Assembly (NCBI GenBank): GCA_902763535.1
Contig: CACWSG010000008.1
Span: 20,982-84,981, forward strand
From: an uncultured Pseudomonadota bacterium
GTDB lineage: Bacteria; Pseudomonadota; Alphaproteobacteria; RF32; CAG-239
Direction: 5' to 3'
Length of the DNA: 64,000 nt
Shown here: piece by piece, positions 52,172 through 62,753 of the stretch
Numbering within the stretch: position 1 is the first letter of the stretch
Layout of the letters: every line of letters begins with the position of its first letter
The notes under the pieces: model-generated
What the model was told of the DNA's origin: nothing
The model's database searches: none
What the model saw: the letters and a program-made list of their open reading frames with translations, nothing else
Position numbers and translations under genes: made by a program

Positions 52172-53044
52172 TCAGAATAAAAACCGTAAGCTGGCAGAAT
52201 ATTCTTGCAGATAGTGAATAGTGTCACTACCAACATTGATGTACTTGTACATCAAGCGCAAGGCAACGCCGTCAGCAATATTGAACTGAACACCACCGCC
52301 GGCACGATAAGCCAGTTCATCCTCATCAAAACTGATTGACTTAGTATAAACCAAATCTTCACCATGAAAGGCTTCAAATTTTGCGGTGTTGTCAAACTTA
52401 TATTTTCCCAAACCGATAAACGCCACAATATCAAAATACTGCGTAACCGGTAAATAACCGACCAAATCAATACCAAAAGCTTGATATTTGGTGGTATAGG
52501 TATGCATCATATGATAGCTGGGATCACTGATGGAAGTACCGTCATATTTGCTGGTTTCGCTGTCACTGTAGGTGCGATTGTAGAAAACTTCCATACCGAA
52601 ATTTTTGTGCGGTCTGAAACCTAAAACAACGCCGATATTATCCTGATGCTCAATCATTTCGCCGGATGGAACATCAATGCCGTGAACCGATGAAAAAATA
52701 ACATCATTAAAATTCTTCTTTTTGTTATTGGTTTCAACCTGAGATTTGTTGTATTCAAATCCGATGTAATACTTATATGCTAGAGCATTCTCATAGGCGT
52801 GCTCAACTTTTTCCTGAACTTTGCGAACATCTTTCTCAAAAGTGCGACCATAGCCGTCATACATAGAATCGCAAGGACACATAACCGTGCGCCCCATTAC
52901 CACCGAGCCTTTAGAATCGAATTGTTCATCAGGATTGCAAGGGCACCAACGAATAGAGCTCAAATCGCCATACTGCACCGCGTAACCATTCGGCACAGGC
53001 AACAGCAAAATACCTAACAAGCAAGCAATCAGCAGTCTTTTCAT
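52172..53044 (-). CDS. Outer-membrane beta-barrel protein B
   Basis: 290 residues with a signal peptide (MKRLLIACLLGILLLPVPNG). Residues about 30-65 carry CPC twice (WCPCNP, MCPCDS), an unusual feature for a barrel protein. The barrel part (from about 90) has FEYNKSQVE, GVVLGFRPHKNFGMEVFY, FGIDLVGYLP, IVAFIGLGKYKF and ends YSASLRFLF. It lies 8 bases upstream of barrel A. The Cys pairs may form disulfides or bind metal. Confidence 0.82.
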   Translation of the reverse strand: MKRLLIACLLGILLLPVPNGYAVQYGDLSSIRWCPCNPDEQFDSKGSVVMGRTVMCPCDSMYDGYGRTFEKDVRKVQEKVEHAYENALAYKYYIGFEYNKSQVETNNKKKNFNDVIFSSVHGIDVPSGEMIEHQDNIGVVLGFRPHKNFGMEVFYNRTYSDSETSKYDGTSISDPSYHMMHTYTTKYQAFGIDLVGYLPVTQYFDIVAFIGLGKYKFDNTAKFEAFHGEDLVYTKSISFDEDELAYRAGGGVQFNIADGVALRLMYKYINVGSDTIHYLQEYSASLRFLF

Positions 53045-53235
53045 CAGTATTCCTAATCAAATTAACTGGCTTTCAGTCTAAATTATTACTATAAAAAGCA
53101 CAAGTAAGGCTTGATTTTTTGCACAATAAATTTGGCAAAAAAATATTAATGCGGTAAAAAAAATATCGCTTTTTTGAAAAAAATATATTAGTCTGCATGG
53201 CTATGCACATATAAATTCAACCAGAGGACCAAAAA

Positions 53236-54414
53236 ATGGCAACATTGGCAACTAAAGTCTTAGGCATAAATTTTGAAAATCCTTTTCTTTTGGCTTCGGC
53301 ACCACCGAGTGCAAAAATCGAAAGCATTGACAAGGCTTTTACTCTCGGATGGGGCGGAGCTGTATTTAAAACCATCACTCCTGATGATTTGGAGATGATT
53401 GAGGCATCACAGCGCTATGCCGCATGGAAATCCGGCAATAAGGTTTGCGGCTTTGAAAATATTGAGTTGCTGAGCCATTTAACTGTTCAACAATGGCTTG
53501 ACGGGATTGCTTATTTACGCAAAAAGCATCCGACTAAAGTACAGATTGCCAGCATTATGGCACCGGTTATCAAAGAAGAGTGGCAAAAACTGGTCAAAAC
53601 TTTGAATGATTCGGAAATAGATGCTTTTGAGCTCAATTTTTCTTGTCCGCACGGAATGCCGGAAAAAGGTATCGGCATGGCTATCGGCACCAGCCAAAAG
53701 ATTTCGGCAATGATTACCAAATGGGTTATTGAAGTTGCTAAAAAGCCAGTTTTTGTTAAGTTATCTCCCAATGTAACCAATATTGTGGAAATTGCCAAAG
53801 CGGTTGAAGATGCAGGAGCTGATGGTTTTGCTGCGATTAATACCGTACAATCACTGATGGGGGTTGATTTGGATACATTTGAGCCCATGCCTAATGTTAA
53901 CGGTCAAACAACTTATGGCGGATATTCAGGTATGGCAATAAAACCTATCGGATTGCGTTGTGTTGCTCAAATCAGGCAGAACAGCAATTTGCCTATTTTG
54001 GGAACAGGCGGAATTTCAAACTGGCGTGATGCTGCTGAATTTATGTGCGTCGGAGCCGATGTTGTTCAGGTTTGCACCGAAGTTATGATTAACGGATATG
54101 GCATTATCGGTGCTATGAAAAAAGGTTTGCTCAACTATTTGGAAAGCAAAGGATTAAACAGTCCGCAAGATTTGAAAAATCGTGCTATTGCCAATATTTC
54201 AGCTCACGAAAAACTCAACAAACAAAAACAGGCTTATCCTTCCATTGACGACAATATATGTGTTAAATGCGGCAAATGCGTTACTATTTGTGATGAATCA
54301 GAACATAGCGCTTTATCGCTGGTTGACGGACATATTAGCGTAGATAAAGATTTGTGTGTCGGTTGCTCGCTTTGCTCGCATGTTTGTGCAAAATCAGCAA
54401 TCAAAATGAAGTAA
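53236..54414 (+). CDS. preA: Dihydropyrimidine dehydrogenase PreA-like
   Basis: 392 residues. A TIM-barrel DHOD-type domain has NPFLLASAPPSAKIESIDKA, LNFSCPHGMPEKGIG (catalytic Cys), VKLSPNVTN and GTGGISNWRDAAEFMCVGAD. A C-terminal ferredoxin-like domain has two 4Fe-4S sites (CVKCGKCVTIC and CVGCSLCSHVC). It reduces uracil or thymine with its PreT partner, which is not in the window. AGAGGACC precedes its start. Confidence 0.92.
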   Translation: MATLATKVLGINFENPFLLASAPPSAKIESIDKAFTLGWGGAVFKTITPDDLEMIEASQRYAAWKSGNKVCGFENIELLSHLTVQQWLDGIAYLRKKHPTKVQIASIMAPVIKEEWQKLVKTLNDSEIDAFELNFSCPHGMPEKGIGMAIGTSQKISAMITKWVIEVAKKPVFVKLSPNVTNIVEIAKAVEDAGADGFAAINTVQSLMGVDLDTFEPMPNVNGQTTYGGYSGMAIKPIGLRCVAQIRQNSNLPILGTGGISNWRDAAEFMCVGADVVQVCTEVMINGYGIIGAMKKGLLNYLESKGLNSPQDLKNRAIANISAHEKLNKQKQAYPSIDDNICVKCGKCVTICDESEHSALSLVDGHISVDKDLCVGCSLCSHVCAKSAIKMK

Positions 54415-54432
54415 CAGCTAATAATCTTTGAT

Positions 54433-55371
54433 TTATTTTTTGTTTTGCAAAAAATCCTTATAAGCTATTTTTAAGCCATCTTGTAATGAAGTTTTTGCTT
54501 TCCAACCTAAAGCATTTATTTTTGAAACATCCATCAGCTTTAGAGGAGTCCCATCGGGTTTGGTCTTATCGTACACTAATTTGCCATCAAAACCCACAAC
54601 TTCCTTTATCATTTGAGCAATTTCGGCAATAGTCATATCTTCACCCGAGCCGATATTAATAAATTCACCGACATCTTTAGCATTTTTGTTTTCCATCAAA
54701 AAAACAACAGCTTCAGCCAAATCATCAGAGAACAGAAACTCACGACGCGGTGTTCCGGTTCCCCACACCGTAACTTCTTTTAGACCTTGCATTTTAGCCT
54801 CGTGAAATCGTCTTATAAGCATGGGAATTACATGGGCATTCTCAGGATGATAATTATCACCGATACCATACAAATTACATGGCATAACAGACATATAATC
54901 AGTTCCATATTCGCGATTATAATAATTACACAATTTGATTCCGCAAATCTTGGCCAAAGCATAGCCTTCGTTAGTCTTTTCCAAGTAATCAGAAAGCAAA
55001 TATTCTTCTTTCATCGGCTGAGGAGCCATACGAGGATATATGCAGCTTGAGCCTAAGAATAACAATTTTTTGACATTGTTTTTATAAGAATTTTCAATAA
55101 TATTATTTTGAATTTTTAAGTTTTCCAGCATAAATTCCACCGGATAAGTATTGTTACCCAATATTCCTCCGACTTTTGCTGCGGCTTGAATTACCCAATC
55201 AGGTTTTTCGGTTGCAAAAAACTCTGACACGGCTTTGCTGTCAGTCAAATCAAGTTCGGCATGAGTTTTACCAATAATATTGGTATAACCTTTTTTCTGC
55301 AATTCTCTTTTTATGGCACCGCCGACCAAGCCTCTATGACCGGCTATATATATTTTGATATTTTTGTTCAT
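54433..55371 (-). CDS. fcl: GDP-L-fucose synthase
   Basis: 312 residues. [80 protein letters not shown] (Y-x-x-x-K) and [20 protein letters not shown] match Fcl. It makes GDP-L-fucose with Gmd. It is the last gene of the minus-strand surface operon. Confidence 0.95.
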   Translation of the reverse strand: MNKNIKIYIAGHRGLVGGAIKRELQKKGYTNIIGKTHAELDLTDSKAVSEFFATEKPDWVIQAAAKVGGILGNNTYPVEFMLENLKIQNNIIENSYKNNVKKLLFLGSSCIYPRMAPQPMKEEYLLSDYLEKTNEGYALAKICGIKLCNYYNREYGTDYMSVMPCNLYGIGDNYHPENAHVIPMLIRRFHEAKMQGLKEVTVWGTGTPRREFLFSDDLAEAVVFLMENKNAKDVGEFINIGSGEDMTIAEIAQMIKEVVGFDGKLVYDKTKPDGTPLKLMDVSKINALGWKAKTSLQDGLKIAYKDFLQNKK

Positions 55372-56273
55372 CGTTTCCCCACAATATTAATTCCAAATAA
55401 TATAAAATAAGTTTTTTTCTTTGAAAACCTAAACGCAATTAATTTTCTATTAAATATAACTGAATGTAATTTATTGAAAAAATAGCAAAATAATCCTTTT
55501 ACTCCAAAGATATTTAATATATTAGAGATTAACAGCCATGAAACATTATTATTGGCAAGTTTTTCAGCTTGTTTTCTTGTTATAACATTAGGTAAAAAAG
55601 CATTTACCATCGCATTTAATCTATCATCTTCAGTTTTTGACTTATCATCACATGAAAATCCGCCTTCTCTATAAATGCAATAATATTTTGGAATATAGAC
55701 ATATTTACTTTTTTTAATAAAAAGTTTTAAAATTAAGTTATAATCTGCGGCAATTTTAAAATTTGTATCAAATTTTCCTAGGCTACACAAAGTTTTTCGA
55801 GAAATTAACATCGAAACATGAGAAAATGGAGTAGAAACAAATAAATTCATTAAATTGCTTTTGCAAAAAAACTTTTTTCCATCTTGTAACAAGTATATTG
55901 TGTTAGAATAAGAAAAAACAGCCTTATTTTTTTCTAACTTATCAACGCTTAAAGAAATGCCATCTTCATCAATATAATAATCATCAGAATTTAAGAAAGC
56001 GATGTATTTACCGGTCGCTTTCATAATACCTTTGTTAAAAGCATCATAAATTCCCTTATCAGGCTCCGATATGTATTTAATCCATCCTTTTTTTGAGTAT
56101 TCTTCCAACAACTCGACAGTACCATCATTTGATGCGCCATCAATTATCAAATGCTCTATATTGTCATAACTTTGATTGTGCACACTCTCTAACGCTTGAA
56201 TAAAATAATCTCTACGATTATTTTTTATCAAATTGTATGTTGCTGTGATTATTGTGACTTTAGGATTGTTCAT
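55368..56273 (-). CDS. Glycosyltransferase family 2
   Basis: 301 residues from ATG 56273; the longer frame to 56387 overlaps the upstream gene. [58 protein letters not shown] and LNSDDYY (D-D) are GT-A motifs. It overlaps fcl by 4 bases. A sugar-transfer step in the surface glycan is likely. Confidence 0.88.
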   Translation of the reverse strand: MNNPKVTIITATYNLIKNNRRDYFIQALESVHNQSYDNIEHLIIDGASNDGTVELLEEYSKKGWIKYISEPDKGIYDAFNKGIMKATGKYIAFLNSDDYYIDEDGISLSVDKLEKNKAVFSYSNTIYLLQDGKKFFCKSNLMNLFVSTPFSHVSMLISRKTLCSLGKFDTNFKIAADYNLILKLFIKKSKYVYIPKYYCIYREGGFSCDDKSKTEDDRLNAMVNAFLPNVITRKQAEKLANNNVSWLLISNILNIFGVKGLFCYFFNKLHSVIFNRKLIAFRFSKKKTYFILFGINIVGKR

Positions 56274-56277
56274 ATTA

Positions 56278-57471
56278 TTATTCCATAGCCTCCAAAACAA
56301 TTTTTTTATATGTTTCACCAAAATCCAACATACGTTTCGGTAAATTAGTTTTAGCCATTTGCTCCAATTCTTCATCAGGTCCGCCATTACTACTATTCCA
56401 TTTATCTAGCATTATATCAGCTAATTCTTGAGGTTTATGAGGATCAAAATAAATAGCACAAGGAGGATTTTGTTCTTTGTGGACATTCAGATTGGATAAA
56501 ATAATATTTTTTCCTAAACTTTTTGCTTCTTCTACGGTTGATGACCACCCTTCGAAAAGTGAGGGATTTATGATTGACACACAATTTCGCATTAAAAAAT
56601 AAACATCAATAGAATCAACCAATCCCAATACTTTTATATTATCTCTAATCCCTGTTTCATCAGCATAATTCATCAACTGACTGAAATATTTTTCATTTCG
56701 ATAATCTGCACTGTACCCAGTAAACACCACTTTAATATTTACACCTTTTTGCTTCAGTAAAGAAATTGCTTCAAAAACAATTTTGTGATTTTTATGTTGC
56801 CAAAATTGATTAGGAACATAAAAATATTTATTTGGAAGCTTATATTTTTCTTTTATATCTTTAGCCAATCTATCAGTTTCACTATAAATATCAGGGTTTA
56901 TGTTAGAAACAAAATGTAAAACTCTCGCTTTGAATGTTTTATCTGGGGCAAATAAATTAAAGTCTTTTAAAGCATCCTTACTGCTTAATAATACAAATTT
57001 TCCCACATCTATTTGTTTTTTAAAAGATTCATCACGAATTTTTACTTCCTCTTTACTAAACATTTCAGGCAAATGAATATGTTGAAAATCAGGAATCCAT
57101 GGCAACATTACGATATTTTGATTTGTAACAGAATGAGAAACTAAATCCAGTGCAGGATCATATGTTTCGACCATATATTTTTGTTTATTGAATTTTTTAA
57201 ATAACAAAGCCTTATATATTTTTTTTATATAATAACCAATTTTTTTGCTTCTTTTGATATTAATAAACTCGGCGTATTTAGAAAATTCCTTTGCCAAATC
57301 TTCGTCTTTAGGTCTAAATATATAAGGCTTTATCAGAACGCCATCATCACTATGTTCATTTACGCAATGTATGGCACTAAACAGAGTTTTAAAATAATTT
57401 ACTCCTCCCATCCACTCTTTTTGAAGAGGTAATAAAAAGCCGACTTTAACAATTTTTAAACCATTTTGCAT
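56278..57471 (-). CDS. Glycosyltransferase family 4 (GT-B)
   Basis: 397 residues. VKVGFLLPLQKEWMGGVNYF at the start, YFYVPNQFWQHKNHKIVFEA, IKVVFTGYSADYRN, NIKVLGLVDSIDVYFLMRNC and the C-terminal SLFEGWSSTVEEAKSLGKNI (E-x7-E) are GT-B hallmarks. It overlaps the epimerase by 26 bases. Confidence 0.9.
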   Translation of the reverse strand: MQNGLKIVKVGFLLPLQKEWMGGVNYFKTLFSAIHCVNEHSDDGVLIKPYIFRPKDEDLAKEFSKYAEFINIKRSKKIGYYIKKIYKALLFKKFNKQKYMVETYDPALDLVSHSVTNQNIVMLPWIPDFQHIHLPEMFSKEEVKIRDESFKKQIDVGKFVLLSSKDALKDFNLFAPDKTFKARVLHFVSNINPDIYSETDRLAKDIKEKYKLPNKYFYVPNQFWQHKNHKIVFEAISLLKQKGVNIKVVFTGYSADYRNEKYFSQLMNYADETGIRDNIKVLGLVDSIDVYFLMRNCVSIINPSLFEGWSSTVEEAKSLGKNIILSNLNVHKEQNPPCAIYFDPHKPQELADIMLDKWNSSNGGPDEELEQMAKTNLPKRMLDFGETYKKIVLEAME

Positions 57472-58336
57472 ATTGCGATATTCCTTCTAGTAAATTAATT
57501 TTAGGACTAAAACCGATTTCTTTTGCTTTATTTATATTTGCACATAAATATTTAGGGTCGCCGTCTCTTTCAATGTTGTCATAGTTAAATTCAGGATGAA
57601 TATTATACTCATTGCAAAGCATTTTTAATATTTCATCTATACAAGTCTCTTTACCTGCGGCACAATTAAAAACATCAAAATCAATATCTGAATTAATTAA
57701 CAATTCAACGAAATTTAAGACATCATTTATATGAATAAAATCTCTCTTTTCTTTGCCTGTTCCAAAACAATTTATTGTATCAGACTTATTGTTTTTCAAT
57801 CTATTGGAAAAATCCCATAACAACTGTTTTCTTAATCCCTCACCATAAATTGAAAAAAATCTTATTATATTTGATTTTATTGAGTATTTTTCATGATATT
57901 CCTGTAAAAGCTTTTCAGCTTCAACTTTGTGTTTACCATATATTGAAATAGGATTGAGTTCATCGTTTTCTTTAATTGGGTATCCATATTTATCGCCGTA
58001 AACAGCTGCTGATGAAGAAAAAATTATTTTGGTTTTTCTATTATTTTTAACACAATAATCAAGTAAATTTTTAAGAGAAACAACCGATTTAGCATATTCT
58101 AATTCCGGTGATTTTTGTGCACTCGATACCGTTCCCGAACCGGCAAAATGGAAGATATAATCAAAATTTACACCAAATTTTTCAAGATTGTTTATATCAA
58201 CTTCACCTTGAATAAAATTTTTTTCAGCTTCACCAAAAATATCAAGCCCAAAAATTTCAAAACTTTCAGCAAAGTATTTTTTGGCATTTGAACCGATAAA
58301 ACCATTTATACCTGTTATAAGTATTTTTTTACTCAT
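57446..58336 (-). CDS. NAD-dependent sugar epimerase/dehydratase
   Basis: 296 residues. ILITGINGFIGSNAKKYFAE, FHFAGSGTVSSAQKSPELEY, IIFSSSAAVYGDKYGYPI and ISIYGKHKVEAEKLLQEY (Y-x-x-x-K) are SDR motifs. UDP-glucose 4-epimerase-like by pattern. The substrate is not certain. It overlaps the acyltransferase by 8 bases. Confidence 0.88.
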   Translation of the reverse strand: MSKKILITGINGFIGSNAKKYFAESFEIFGLDIFGEAEKNFIQGEVDINNLEKFGVNFDYIFHFAGSGTVSSAQKSPELEYAKSVVSLKNLLDYCVKNNRKTKIIFSSSAAVYGDKYGYPIKENDELNPISIYGKHKVEAEKLLQEYHEKYSIKSNIIRFFSIYGEGLRKQLLWDFSNRLKNNKSDTINCFGTGKEKRDFIHINDVLNFVELLINSDIDFDVFNCAAGKETCIDEILKMLCNEYNIHPEFNYDNIERDGDPKYLCANINKAKEIGFSPKINLLEGISQYAKWFKNC

Positions 58337-58943
58337 GTCTTATTCTCCTTATAACTTTTGCCGGATTACCTGCAACAACAGTCCAAGGCTCAACATTCTC
58401 TCTGACAACGGAGCAAGCCCCAACTATGGCTCCTTCTCCTATTGTTACACCGTTTAAAATTGTGCAATTCATTCCAATCCATGCTTTATCTTCTATTGTA
58501 ATAGGGCGAGATTTTACAACATCCCAATTTTTGTTTTTGATAAAATCACCTGTTTCGTTATAATCTTTAATCTCTTGCTCTAAATCATGCACACGCTCTC
58601 TCCAATCAAGAGAATGTGAATTGTGATCATAAAATGTACACCCCCAAGCGACAGTTATATCGTTGCCAAATTTTATTTTTGAACGCGATATTATGTTTGT
58701 TCCAGCATTAATAAAACATCTGTCCCCGATTTCAATTTCACCTTTATCAGATTCAAAAATAAGATTACAGGCTAGCATACATCCACTGCCTATTCTCACC
58801 TTATCTTCATAACCTCCGGCAATAGAAAAATTGCTAAGCAAAACAGTATCTTTTCCTTTTTTCAGTAAATTATATTTCTCAATCTTTCTCTTTTTCTTTC
58901 TTCTGATTTTATCAATTAATTTTTGTATTATTTTTATTCGCAT
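58329..58943 (-). CDS. Hexapeptide-repeat acyltransferase
   Basis: 204 residues. Hexapeptide repeats run from about 50 (GGYEDKVRIGSGCMLACNLI, GDRCFINAGTNIISRSKIKF, WIGMNCTILNGVTIGEGAIV), ending VVAGNPAKVI. It acetylates or acylates a sugar. The N-terminus (about 1-25) reads IQKLIDKIRRKKK, a basic amphipathic helix shared with the FkbM protein at 60452, which may target membrane-bound intermediates. Confidence 0.88.
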   Translation of the reverse strand: MRIKIIQKLIDKIRRKKKRKIEKYNLLKKGKDTVLLSNFSIAGGYEDKVRIGSGCMLACNLIFESDKGEIEIGDRCFINAGTNIISRSKIKFGNDITVAWGCTFYDHNSHSLDWRERVHDLEQEIKDYNETGDFIKNKNWDVVKSRPITIEDKAWIGMNCTILNGVTIGEGAIVGACSVVRENVEPWTVVAGNPAKVIRRIRHE

Positions 58944-58966
58944 AAATATTTCCTTATTTTAATTTT

Positions 58967-60448
58967 TTATTTTATTATTTTTATAAATTTAGCAGGATTT
59001 CCCGCAACTATAGTATATGGTTCAACATCTTTTGTTACAACAGAATTTGCACCTATAATCGCCCCTTTACCTATTTTTACACCTTTTAATATTGTAGCTT
59101 TACAACCAATCCACACATCATCTTCAATAATAACTGGTCTTTCGTCAATGTTATATTTTTTTACTGGGTGTCCTGATGAAACAATTTTTTTAAAGTGTTC
59201 AAATCTCTCTAGTGGATTCTCTGGATGACAATTACTGTCAAAGATGTCTACACCATGTGATATTAGTGTTCGATTACCAATTTCTATATTATTAAAAGAC
59301 CAAATTCGAGTATTTGGTCCAACAAAACAGTCATCACCAATTTTTATTTTTCCACCGGAAGGGTATATAGTTAGATTACCATATATGTGTGTATTATTTC
59401 CCAATAGTATATTTTCTGGATTTGATTGCATATTGTATATATTAGCTTCGGGGTATATAGTAGTATTTCCTAATGATACGAAACAATTTTTATCACACAT
59501 AGATATACTTTGACTTGATTTAAGTTTTTTATTGTAACGTATTTTTATGAAATTAAATAGCGTAATACATCTTTTGTTGTCTATTTTTTCTTTAGAAAAA
59601 ATAAAATTACCAGTTCTTTCTAATTTAAAAAAATACGCAAATTTATGCTTTTCATCAATTGCTTCTGAAATATCAATTTTTTTTATTGTTGTGTATTTGT
59701 TATAAATTTTTGTATTATATTTCGTATTTTTACCTTTACAATGAGTTGCACCTTTTGTGTCAAAACCAATATTTTTAACTAAAGATTCTTTAAAAAATAA
59801 ACAGTATTTGTTATTTAAATAATTACTAGCATACCAATTAATATCCCATGTTTTTTCGTACTTTAGCATGTCAGTATATAAATATGAATTATAATAGTTA
59901 AAATCATAAGATAGACCTTGCTCGTGTATTCTTTTATATAAAGTTAAACTATCGTTATTGTATAAATCCCAAGAGCGTTTCCATGTTGCCCAACCCCAAT
60001 TGGCGGAACCTTTAATAAAAAAAGTTTGTTTATCAGTTTTTATAGGAAATGTGTATCCTGATATACAACCAACATCAGTATCATTTTTATATAACTCAAG
60101 TGCTTCATTCATATATTTTAAAAAATACTTAGAAGTAACAATATCATCTTCAATTGATATTACCTTGTTATACTTGTTAATAATCTCTGTAATTGCTGTT
60201 ATAGTAGATACTTCTATTCCTTTATTTTCTGAACTTTCATTAATAATAACATCTTTAAAACCATTAATACTTTTGATGTATTTACGAACCTTTAGGACAT
60301 CTTTGCGGTCTGTATCATTTTTGTAACCATCAGAAAAAATATATAAGATGCTATCAGATGCAAGTTCATTTTTTTTTAAAGCACGTATAGTTTGTTTAAG
60401 TGTATCTAATCTTCTATAACAAAAAAGAACAATTGGTGCTAGTGACAT
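58967..60448 (-). CDS. Glycosyltransferase-acyltransferase fusion
   Basis: 493 residues. Residues 1-240 are a GT-A domain ([40 protein letters not shown] with [18 protein letters not shown]). About 330-493 are hexapeptide repeats ([60 protein letters not shown]), ending [10 protein letters not shown] like its neighbour. Such domain fusion is uncommon and may join sugar transfer with acetylation. Confidence 0.85.
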   Translation of the reverse strand: MSLAPIVLFCYRRLDTLKQTIRALKKNELASDSILYIFSDGYKNDTDRKDVLKVRKYIKSINGFKDVIINESSENKGIEVSTITAITEIINKYNKVISIEDDIVTSKYFLKYMNEALELYKNDTDVGCISGYTFPIKTDKQTFFIKGSANWGWATWKRSWDLYNNDSLTLYKRIHEQGLSYDFNYYNSYLYTDMLKYEKTWDINWYASNYLNNKYCLFFKESLVKNIGFDTKGATHCKGKNTKYNTKIYNKYTTIKKIDISEAIDEKHKFAYFFKLERTGNFIFSKEKIDNKRCITLFNFIKIRYNKKLKSSQSISMCDKNCFVSLGNTTIYPEANIYNMQSNPENILLGNNTHIYGNLTIYPSGGKIKIGDDCFVGPNTRIWSFNNIEIGNRTLISHGVDIFDSNCHPENPLERFEHFKKIVSSGHPVKKYNIDERPVIIEDDVWIGCKATILKGVKIGKGAIIGANSVVTKDVEPYTIVAGNPAKFIKIIK

Positions 60449-60451
60449 AAT

Positions 60452-61195
60452 TTATATTCTCCTTTCTATTTTCTTATATATTATAGACCGCATTGTTTTT
60501 CCTACAACAATATAATTTTTTAAGTACAAGAATTTATAAATATTCGAAAGTTCCTTATATTGTGCAAAATCTTTATTAATAAAATCACATTCTTCAATAA
60601 TAAAATAGTCTGGTGCATATTTTTCATAGTTAATAGATTTTACAATTTTTTCATCAATTCCTTCTGTGTCTATATTTATAAAATCAATTTTTTTATTTTT
60701 AGGGACATATGTATCTAATATATCATTAATTGTTTTAGGTTGTAATTGGACAATATTATTTAATTTCCAACCTTCGGAAATATAAGCTTCTGCACATTCT
60801 TTATTAAAACAATTCAATGCAGATTCTTCAAAAATATAATATGATACTTTTTCAGAATTATTATCAGAGACGACAGCCTCAATATTAATATCTCTAGGAC
60901 GTTCTTCATTAAATTTTGCCATACTTCCTGGTGTACCATCAATATTTATTCCATTCCATCCCATCTTATAAAATATAAATGTATTTGAATATCTTTGTGG
61001 ATGTAAGGCACCAACATCGACAAAAAAACCTTTATAATCTGAAGATTTTCCATTCATGATATAAGAATATAAAACTACATCCTCACCGTCTTGAGAATAA
61101 ATTGTTCTACCCCATATATCTTTTATATTGTTTTTATTATGCTTCTTTTTTCCTCTGATTTTATCTATCAGTTTTTGTCCTGCTTTAATTTTCAT
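60452..61195 (-). CDS. FkbM-family methyltransferase
   Basis: 247 residues from ATG 61195 (AAAGGAATT upstream). After a basic N-terminal helix (QKLIDKIRGKKK), SQDGEDVVLYSYIMNG, GFFVDVGALHPQRYSNTFIF and NIDTEGIDEKIVKSINYEKY are the SAM-binding and FkbM motifs. It would O-methylate a sugar. The gap of 3 bases to the fusion gene suggests one transcript. Confidence 0.88.
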   Translation of the reverse strand: MKIKAGQKLIDKIRGKKKHNKNNIKDIWGRTIYSQDGEDVVLYSYIMNGKSSDYKGFFVDVGALHPQRYSNTFIFYKMGWNGINIDGTPGSMAKFNEERPRDINIEAVVSDNNSEKVSYYIFEESALNCFNKECAEAYISEGWKLNNIVQLQPKTINDILDTYVPKNKKIDFINIDTEGIDEKIVKSINYEKYAPDYFIIEECDFINKDFAQYKELSNIYKFLYLKNYIVVGKTMRSIIYKKIERRI

Positions 61196-61217
61196 AATTT
61201 TAATTCCTTTCAAAAAG

Positions 61218-61655
61218 TTACATATAAAGTTTTGAGAACACAAAAACACTCAGTATAATTACAAATAAAACGACACCTAACATGATATAAGTCCGTTGTT
61301 TTTTATATTTTTTTAAAGATTGATGTTTCTGATAAATTTTCCATACCTCATCCATCGCTTTTATATTGTTATTTGATTTGTGGGGTAGCGGCGTTTCTTG
61401 CAAAGAATCCTCCACTCCTTTATTTTGCATAATAGATTTAATATTCAACAACTTGTCTCTTATTGAAGTTTTATTATGATTATATACTGCTGCTTGTATT
61501 TTTTCAGCGACAGCTTTGGCACTAACCTTTTTCTTTTGATCAATGAAAATCTCAATGTATTTCCAACAACAATAAAAATCTTCAGCATATTCCCACGAAA
61601 TCTTTTTATTATTGTTCTTTGTAACATTTGTACTATTTTGTTTTCTTGTAGTCAT
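61218..61655 (-). CDS. Small C-tail membrane protein
   Basis: 145 residues with an N-terminal helical region (SWEYAEDFYCCWKYIEIFID, SIRDKLLNIKSIM) and a C-terminal hydrophobic anchor (about 123-142). The arrangement is that of a tail-anchored protein facing the cytoplasm. It lies between gmd and the FkbM gene in the operon and may be a structural or regulatory part of it. No family is recognised. Confidence 0.55.
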   Translation of the reverse strand: MTTRKQNSTNVTKNNNKKISWEYAEDFYCCWKYIEIFIDQKKKVSAKAVAEKIQAAVYNHNKTSIRDKLLNIKSIMQNKGVEDSLQETPLPHKSNNNIKAMDEVWKIYQKHQSLKKYKKQRTYIMLGVVLFVIILSVFVFSKLYM

Positions 61656-61667
61656 AACAACTTTCCC

Positions 61668-62753
61668 TTATGCTTCTTTAGGCAGATAGACTTCATACCC
61701 ATTTTCACGCAAAGTCTTTTCTTTCTTTGCTAATTCCAAATCGGATGCGACCATCTCTTTTACCAATGCCTGCAAATCATATTTTGGTTTCCACCCCAGC
61801 TCATGTCTTGCTTTAGAACTGTCACCCAATAGCAAATCAACTTCTGCCGGCCTGAAATATCTCGGATCAACTTCGATAAGCACCTTACCGGTTGCTTTAT
61901 CTATACCCTTTTCATTAACACCTTCACCTTGCCACTCAATATCATAACCCAATTCACTAAAGGTCATTTTACAAAAATCTCGAATTGATGTGGTTACTCC
62001 GGTTGCCAAAACATAATCATTAGGCTTGTCTGCTTGCAAAATTCGCCACATTCCCTCAACATAATCTTTGGCATGCCCCCAATCGCGTTTTGCACTCAAA
62101 TTGCCCAAATACAACTTGTCCTGCAAACCCATTTTAATTTTTGTTGCAGCCATAGTTATTTTGCGAGTTACAAAAGTCTCACCGCGGCGCGGGCTTTCAT
62201 GATTAAATAAAATACCATTACTGGCAAATATACCGAAACTTTCACGATAATTTACGCAAATCCAATATGCATACAATTTAGCCACAGCATAAGGTGAACG
62301 CGGATAAAAAGGTGTTTTTTCCGATTGTATGGGCTCTTGTATCAAACCGAACAATTCAGAAGTTGAAGCCTGATAAAATTTTGTTTTATTTTCTAATTTG
62401 TTTACCCTGATAGCTTCTAATAAACGCAATGTTCCCAAGCCATCACAATCAGCTGTATATTCAGGACAATCCCAACTGACTTTGACATGACTTTGTGCGG
62501 CTAAATTATATATCTCGTCAGGCTCAATCTCTTTTACCAATCTGATTAAATTGGATGAATCCGATAAATCACCATAATGCAGCTTGAAATTACCACTTTC
62601 ATGAATATCTTGATAAATATGGTCAATCCTTTGGGTATTAAATGATGATGTGCGTCTTTTAATCCCGTGCACCTCATAACCCTTACTTAGCAATAGTTCT
62701 GCCAAATAGCTTCCATCTTGTCCGGTAACGCCGGTAATTAAAGCTCTTTTCAT
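61668..62753 (-). CDS. gmd: GDP-mannose 4,6-dehydratase
   Basis: 361 residues, normal length. [75 protein letters not shown] and [20 protein letters not shown] (Y-x-x-x-K) match Gmd. It makes GDP-4-keto-6-deoxymannose, the substrate of Fcl downstream. Directly after the GT2, overlapping by 1 base. Confidence 0.96.
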   Translation of the reverse strand: MKRALITGVTGQDGSYLAELLLSKGYEVHGIKRRTSSFNTQRIDHIYQDIHESGNFKLHYGDLSDSSNLIRLVKEIEPDEIYNLAAQSHVKVSWDCPEYTADCDGLGTLRLLEAIRVNKLENKTKFYQASTSELFGLIQEPIQSEKTPFYPRSPYAVAKLYAYWICVNYRESFGIFASNGILFNHESPRRGETFVTRKITMAATKIKMGLQDKLYLGNLSAKRDWGHAKDYVEGMWRILQADKPNDYVLATGVTTSIRDFCKMTFSELGYDIEWQGEGVNEKGIDKATGKVLIEVDPRYFRPAEVDLLLGDSSKARHELGWKPKYDLQALVKEMVASDLELAKKEKTLRENGYEVYLPKEA

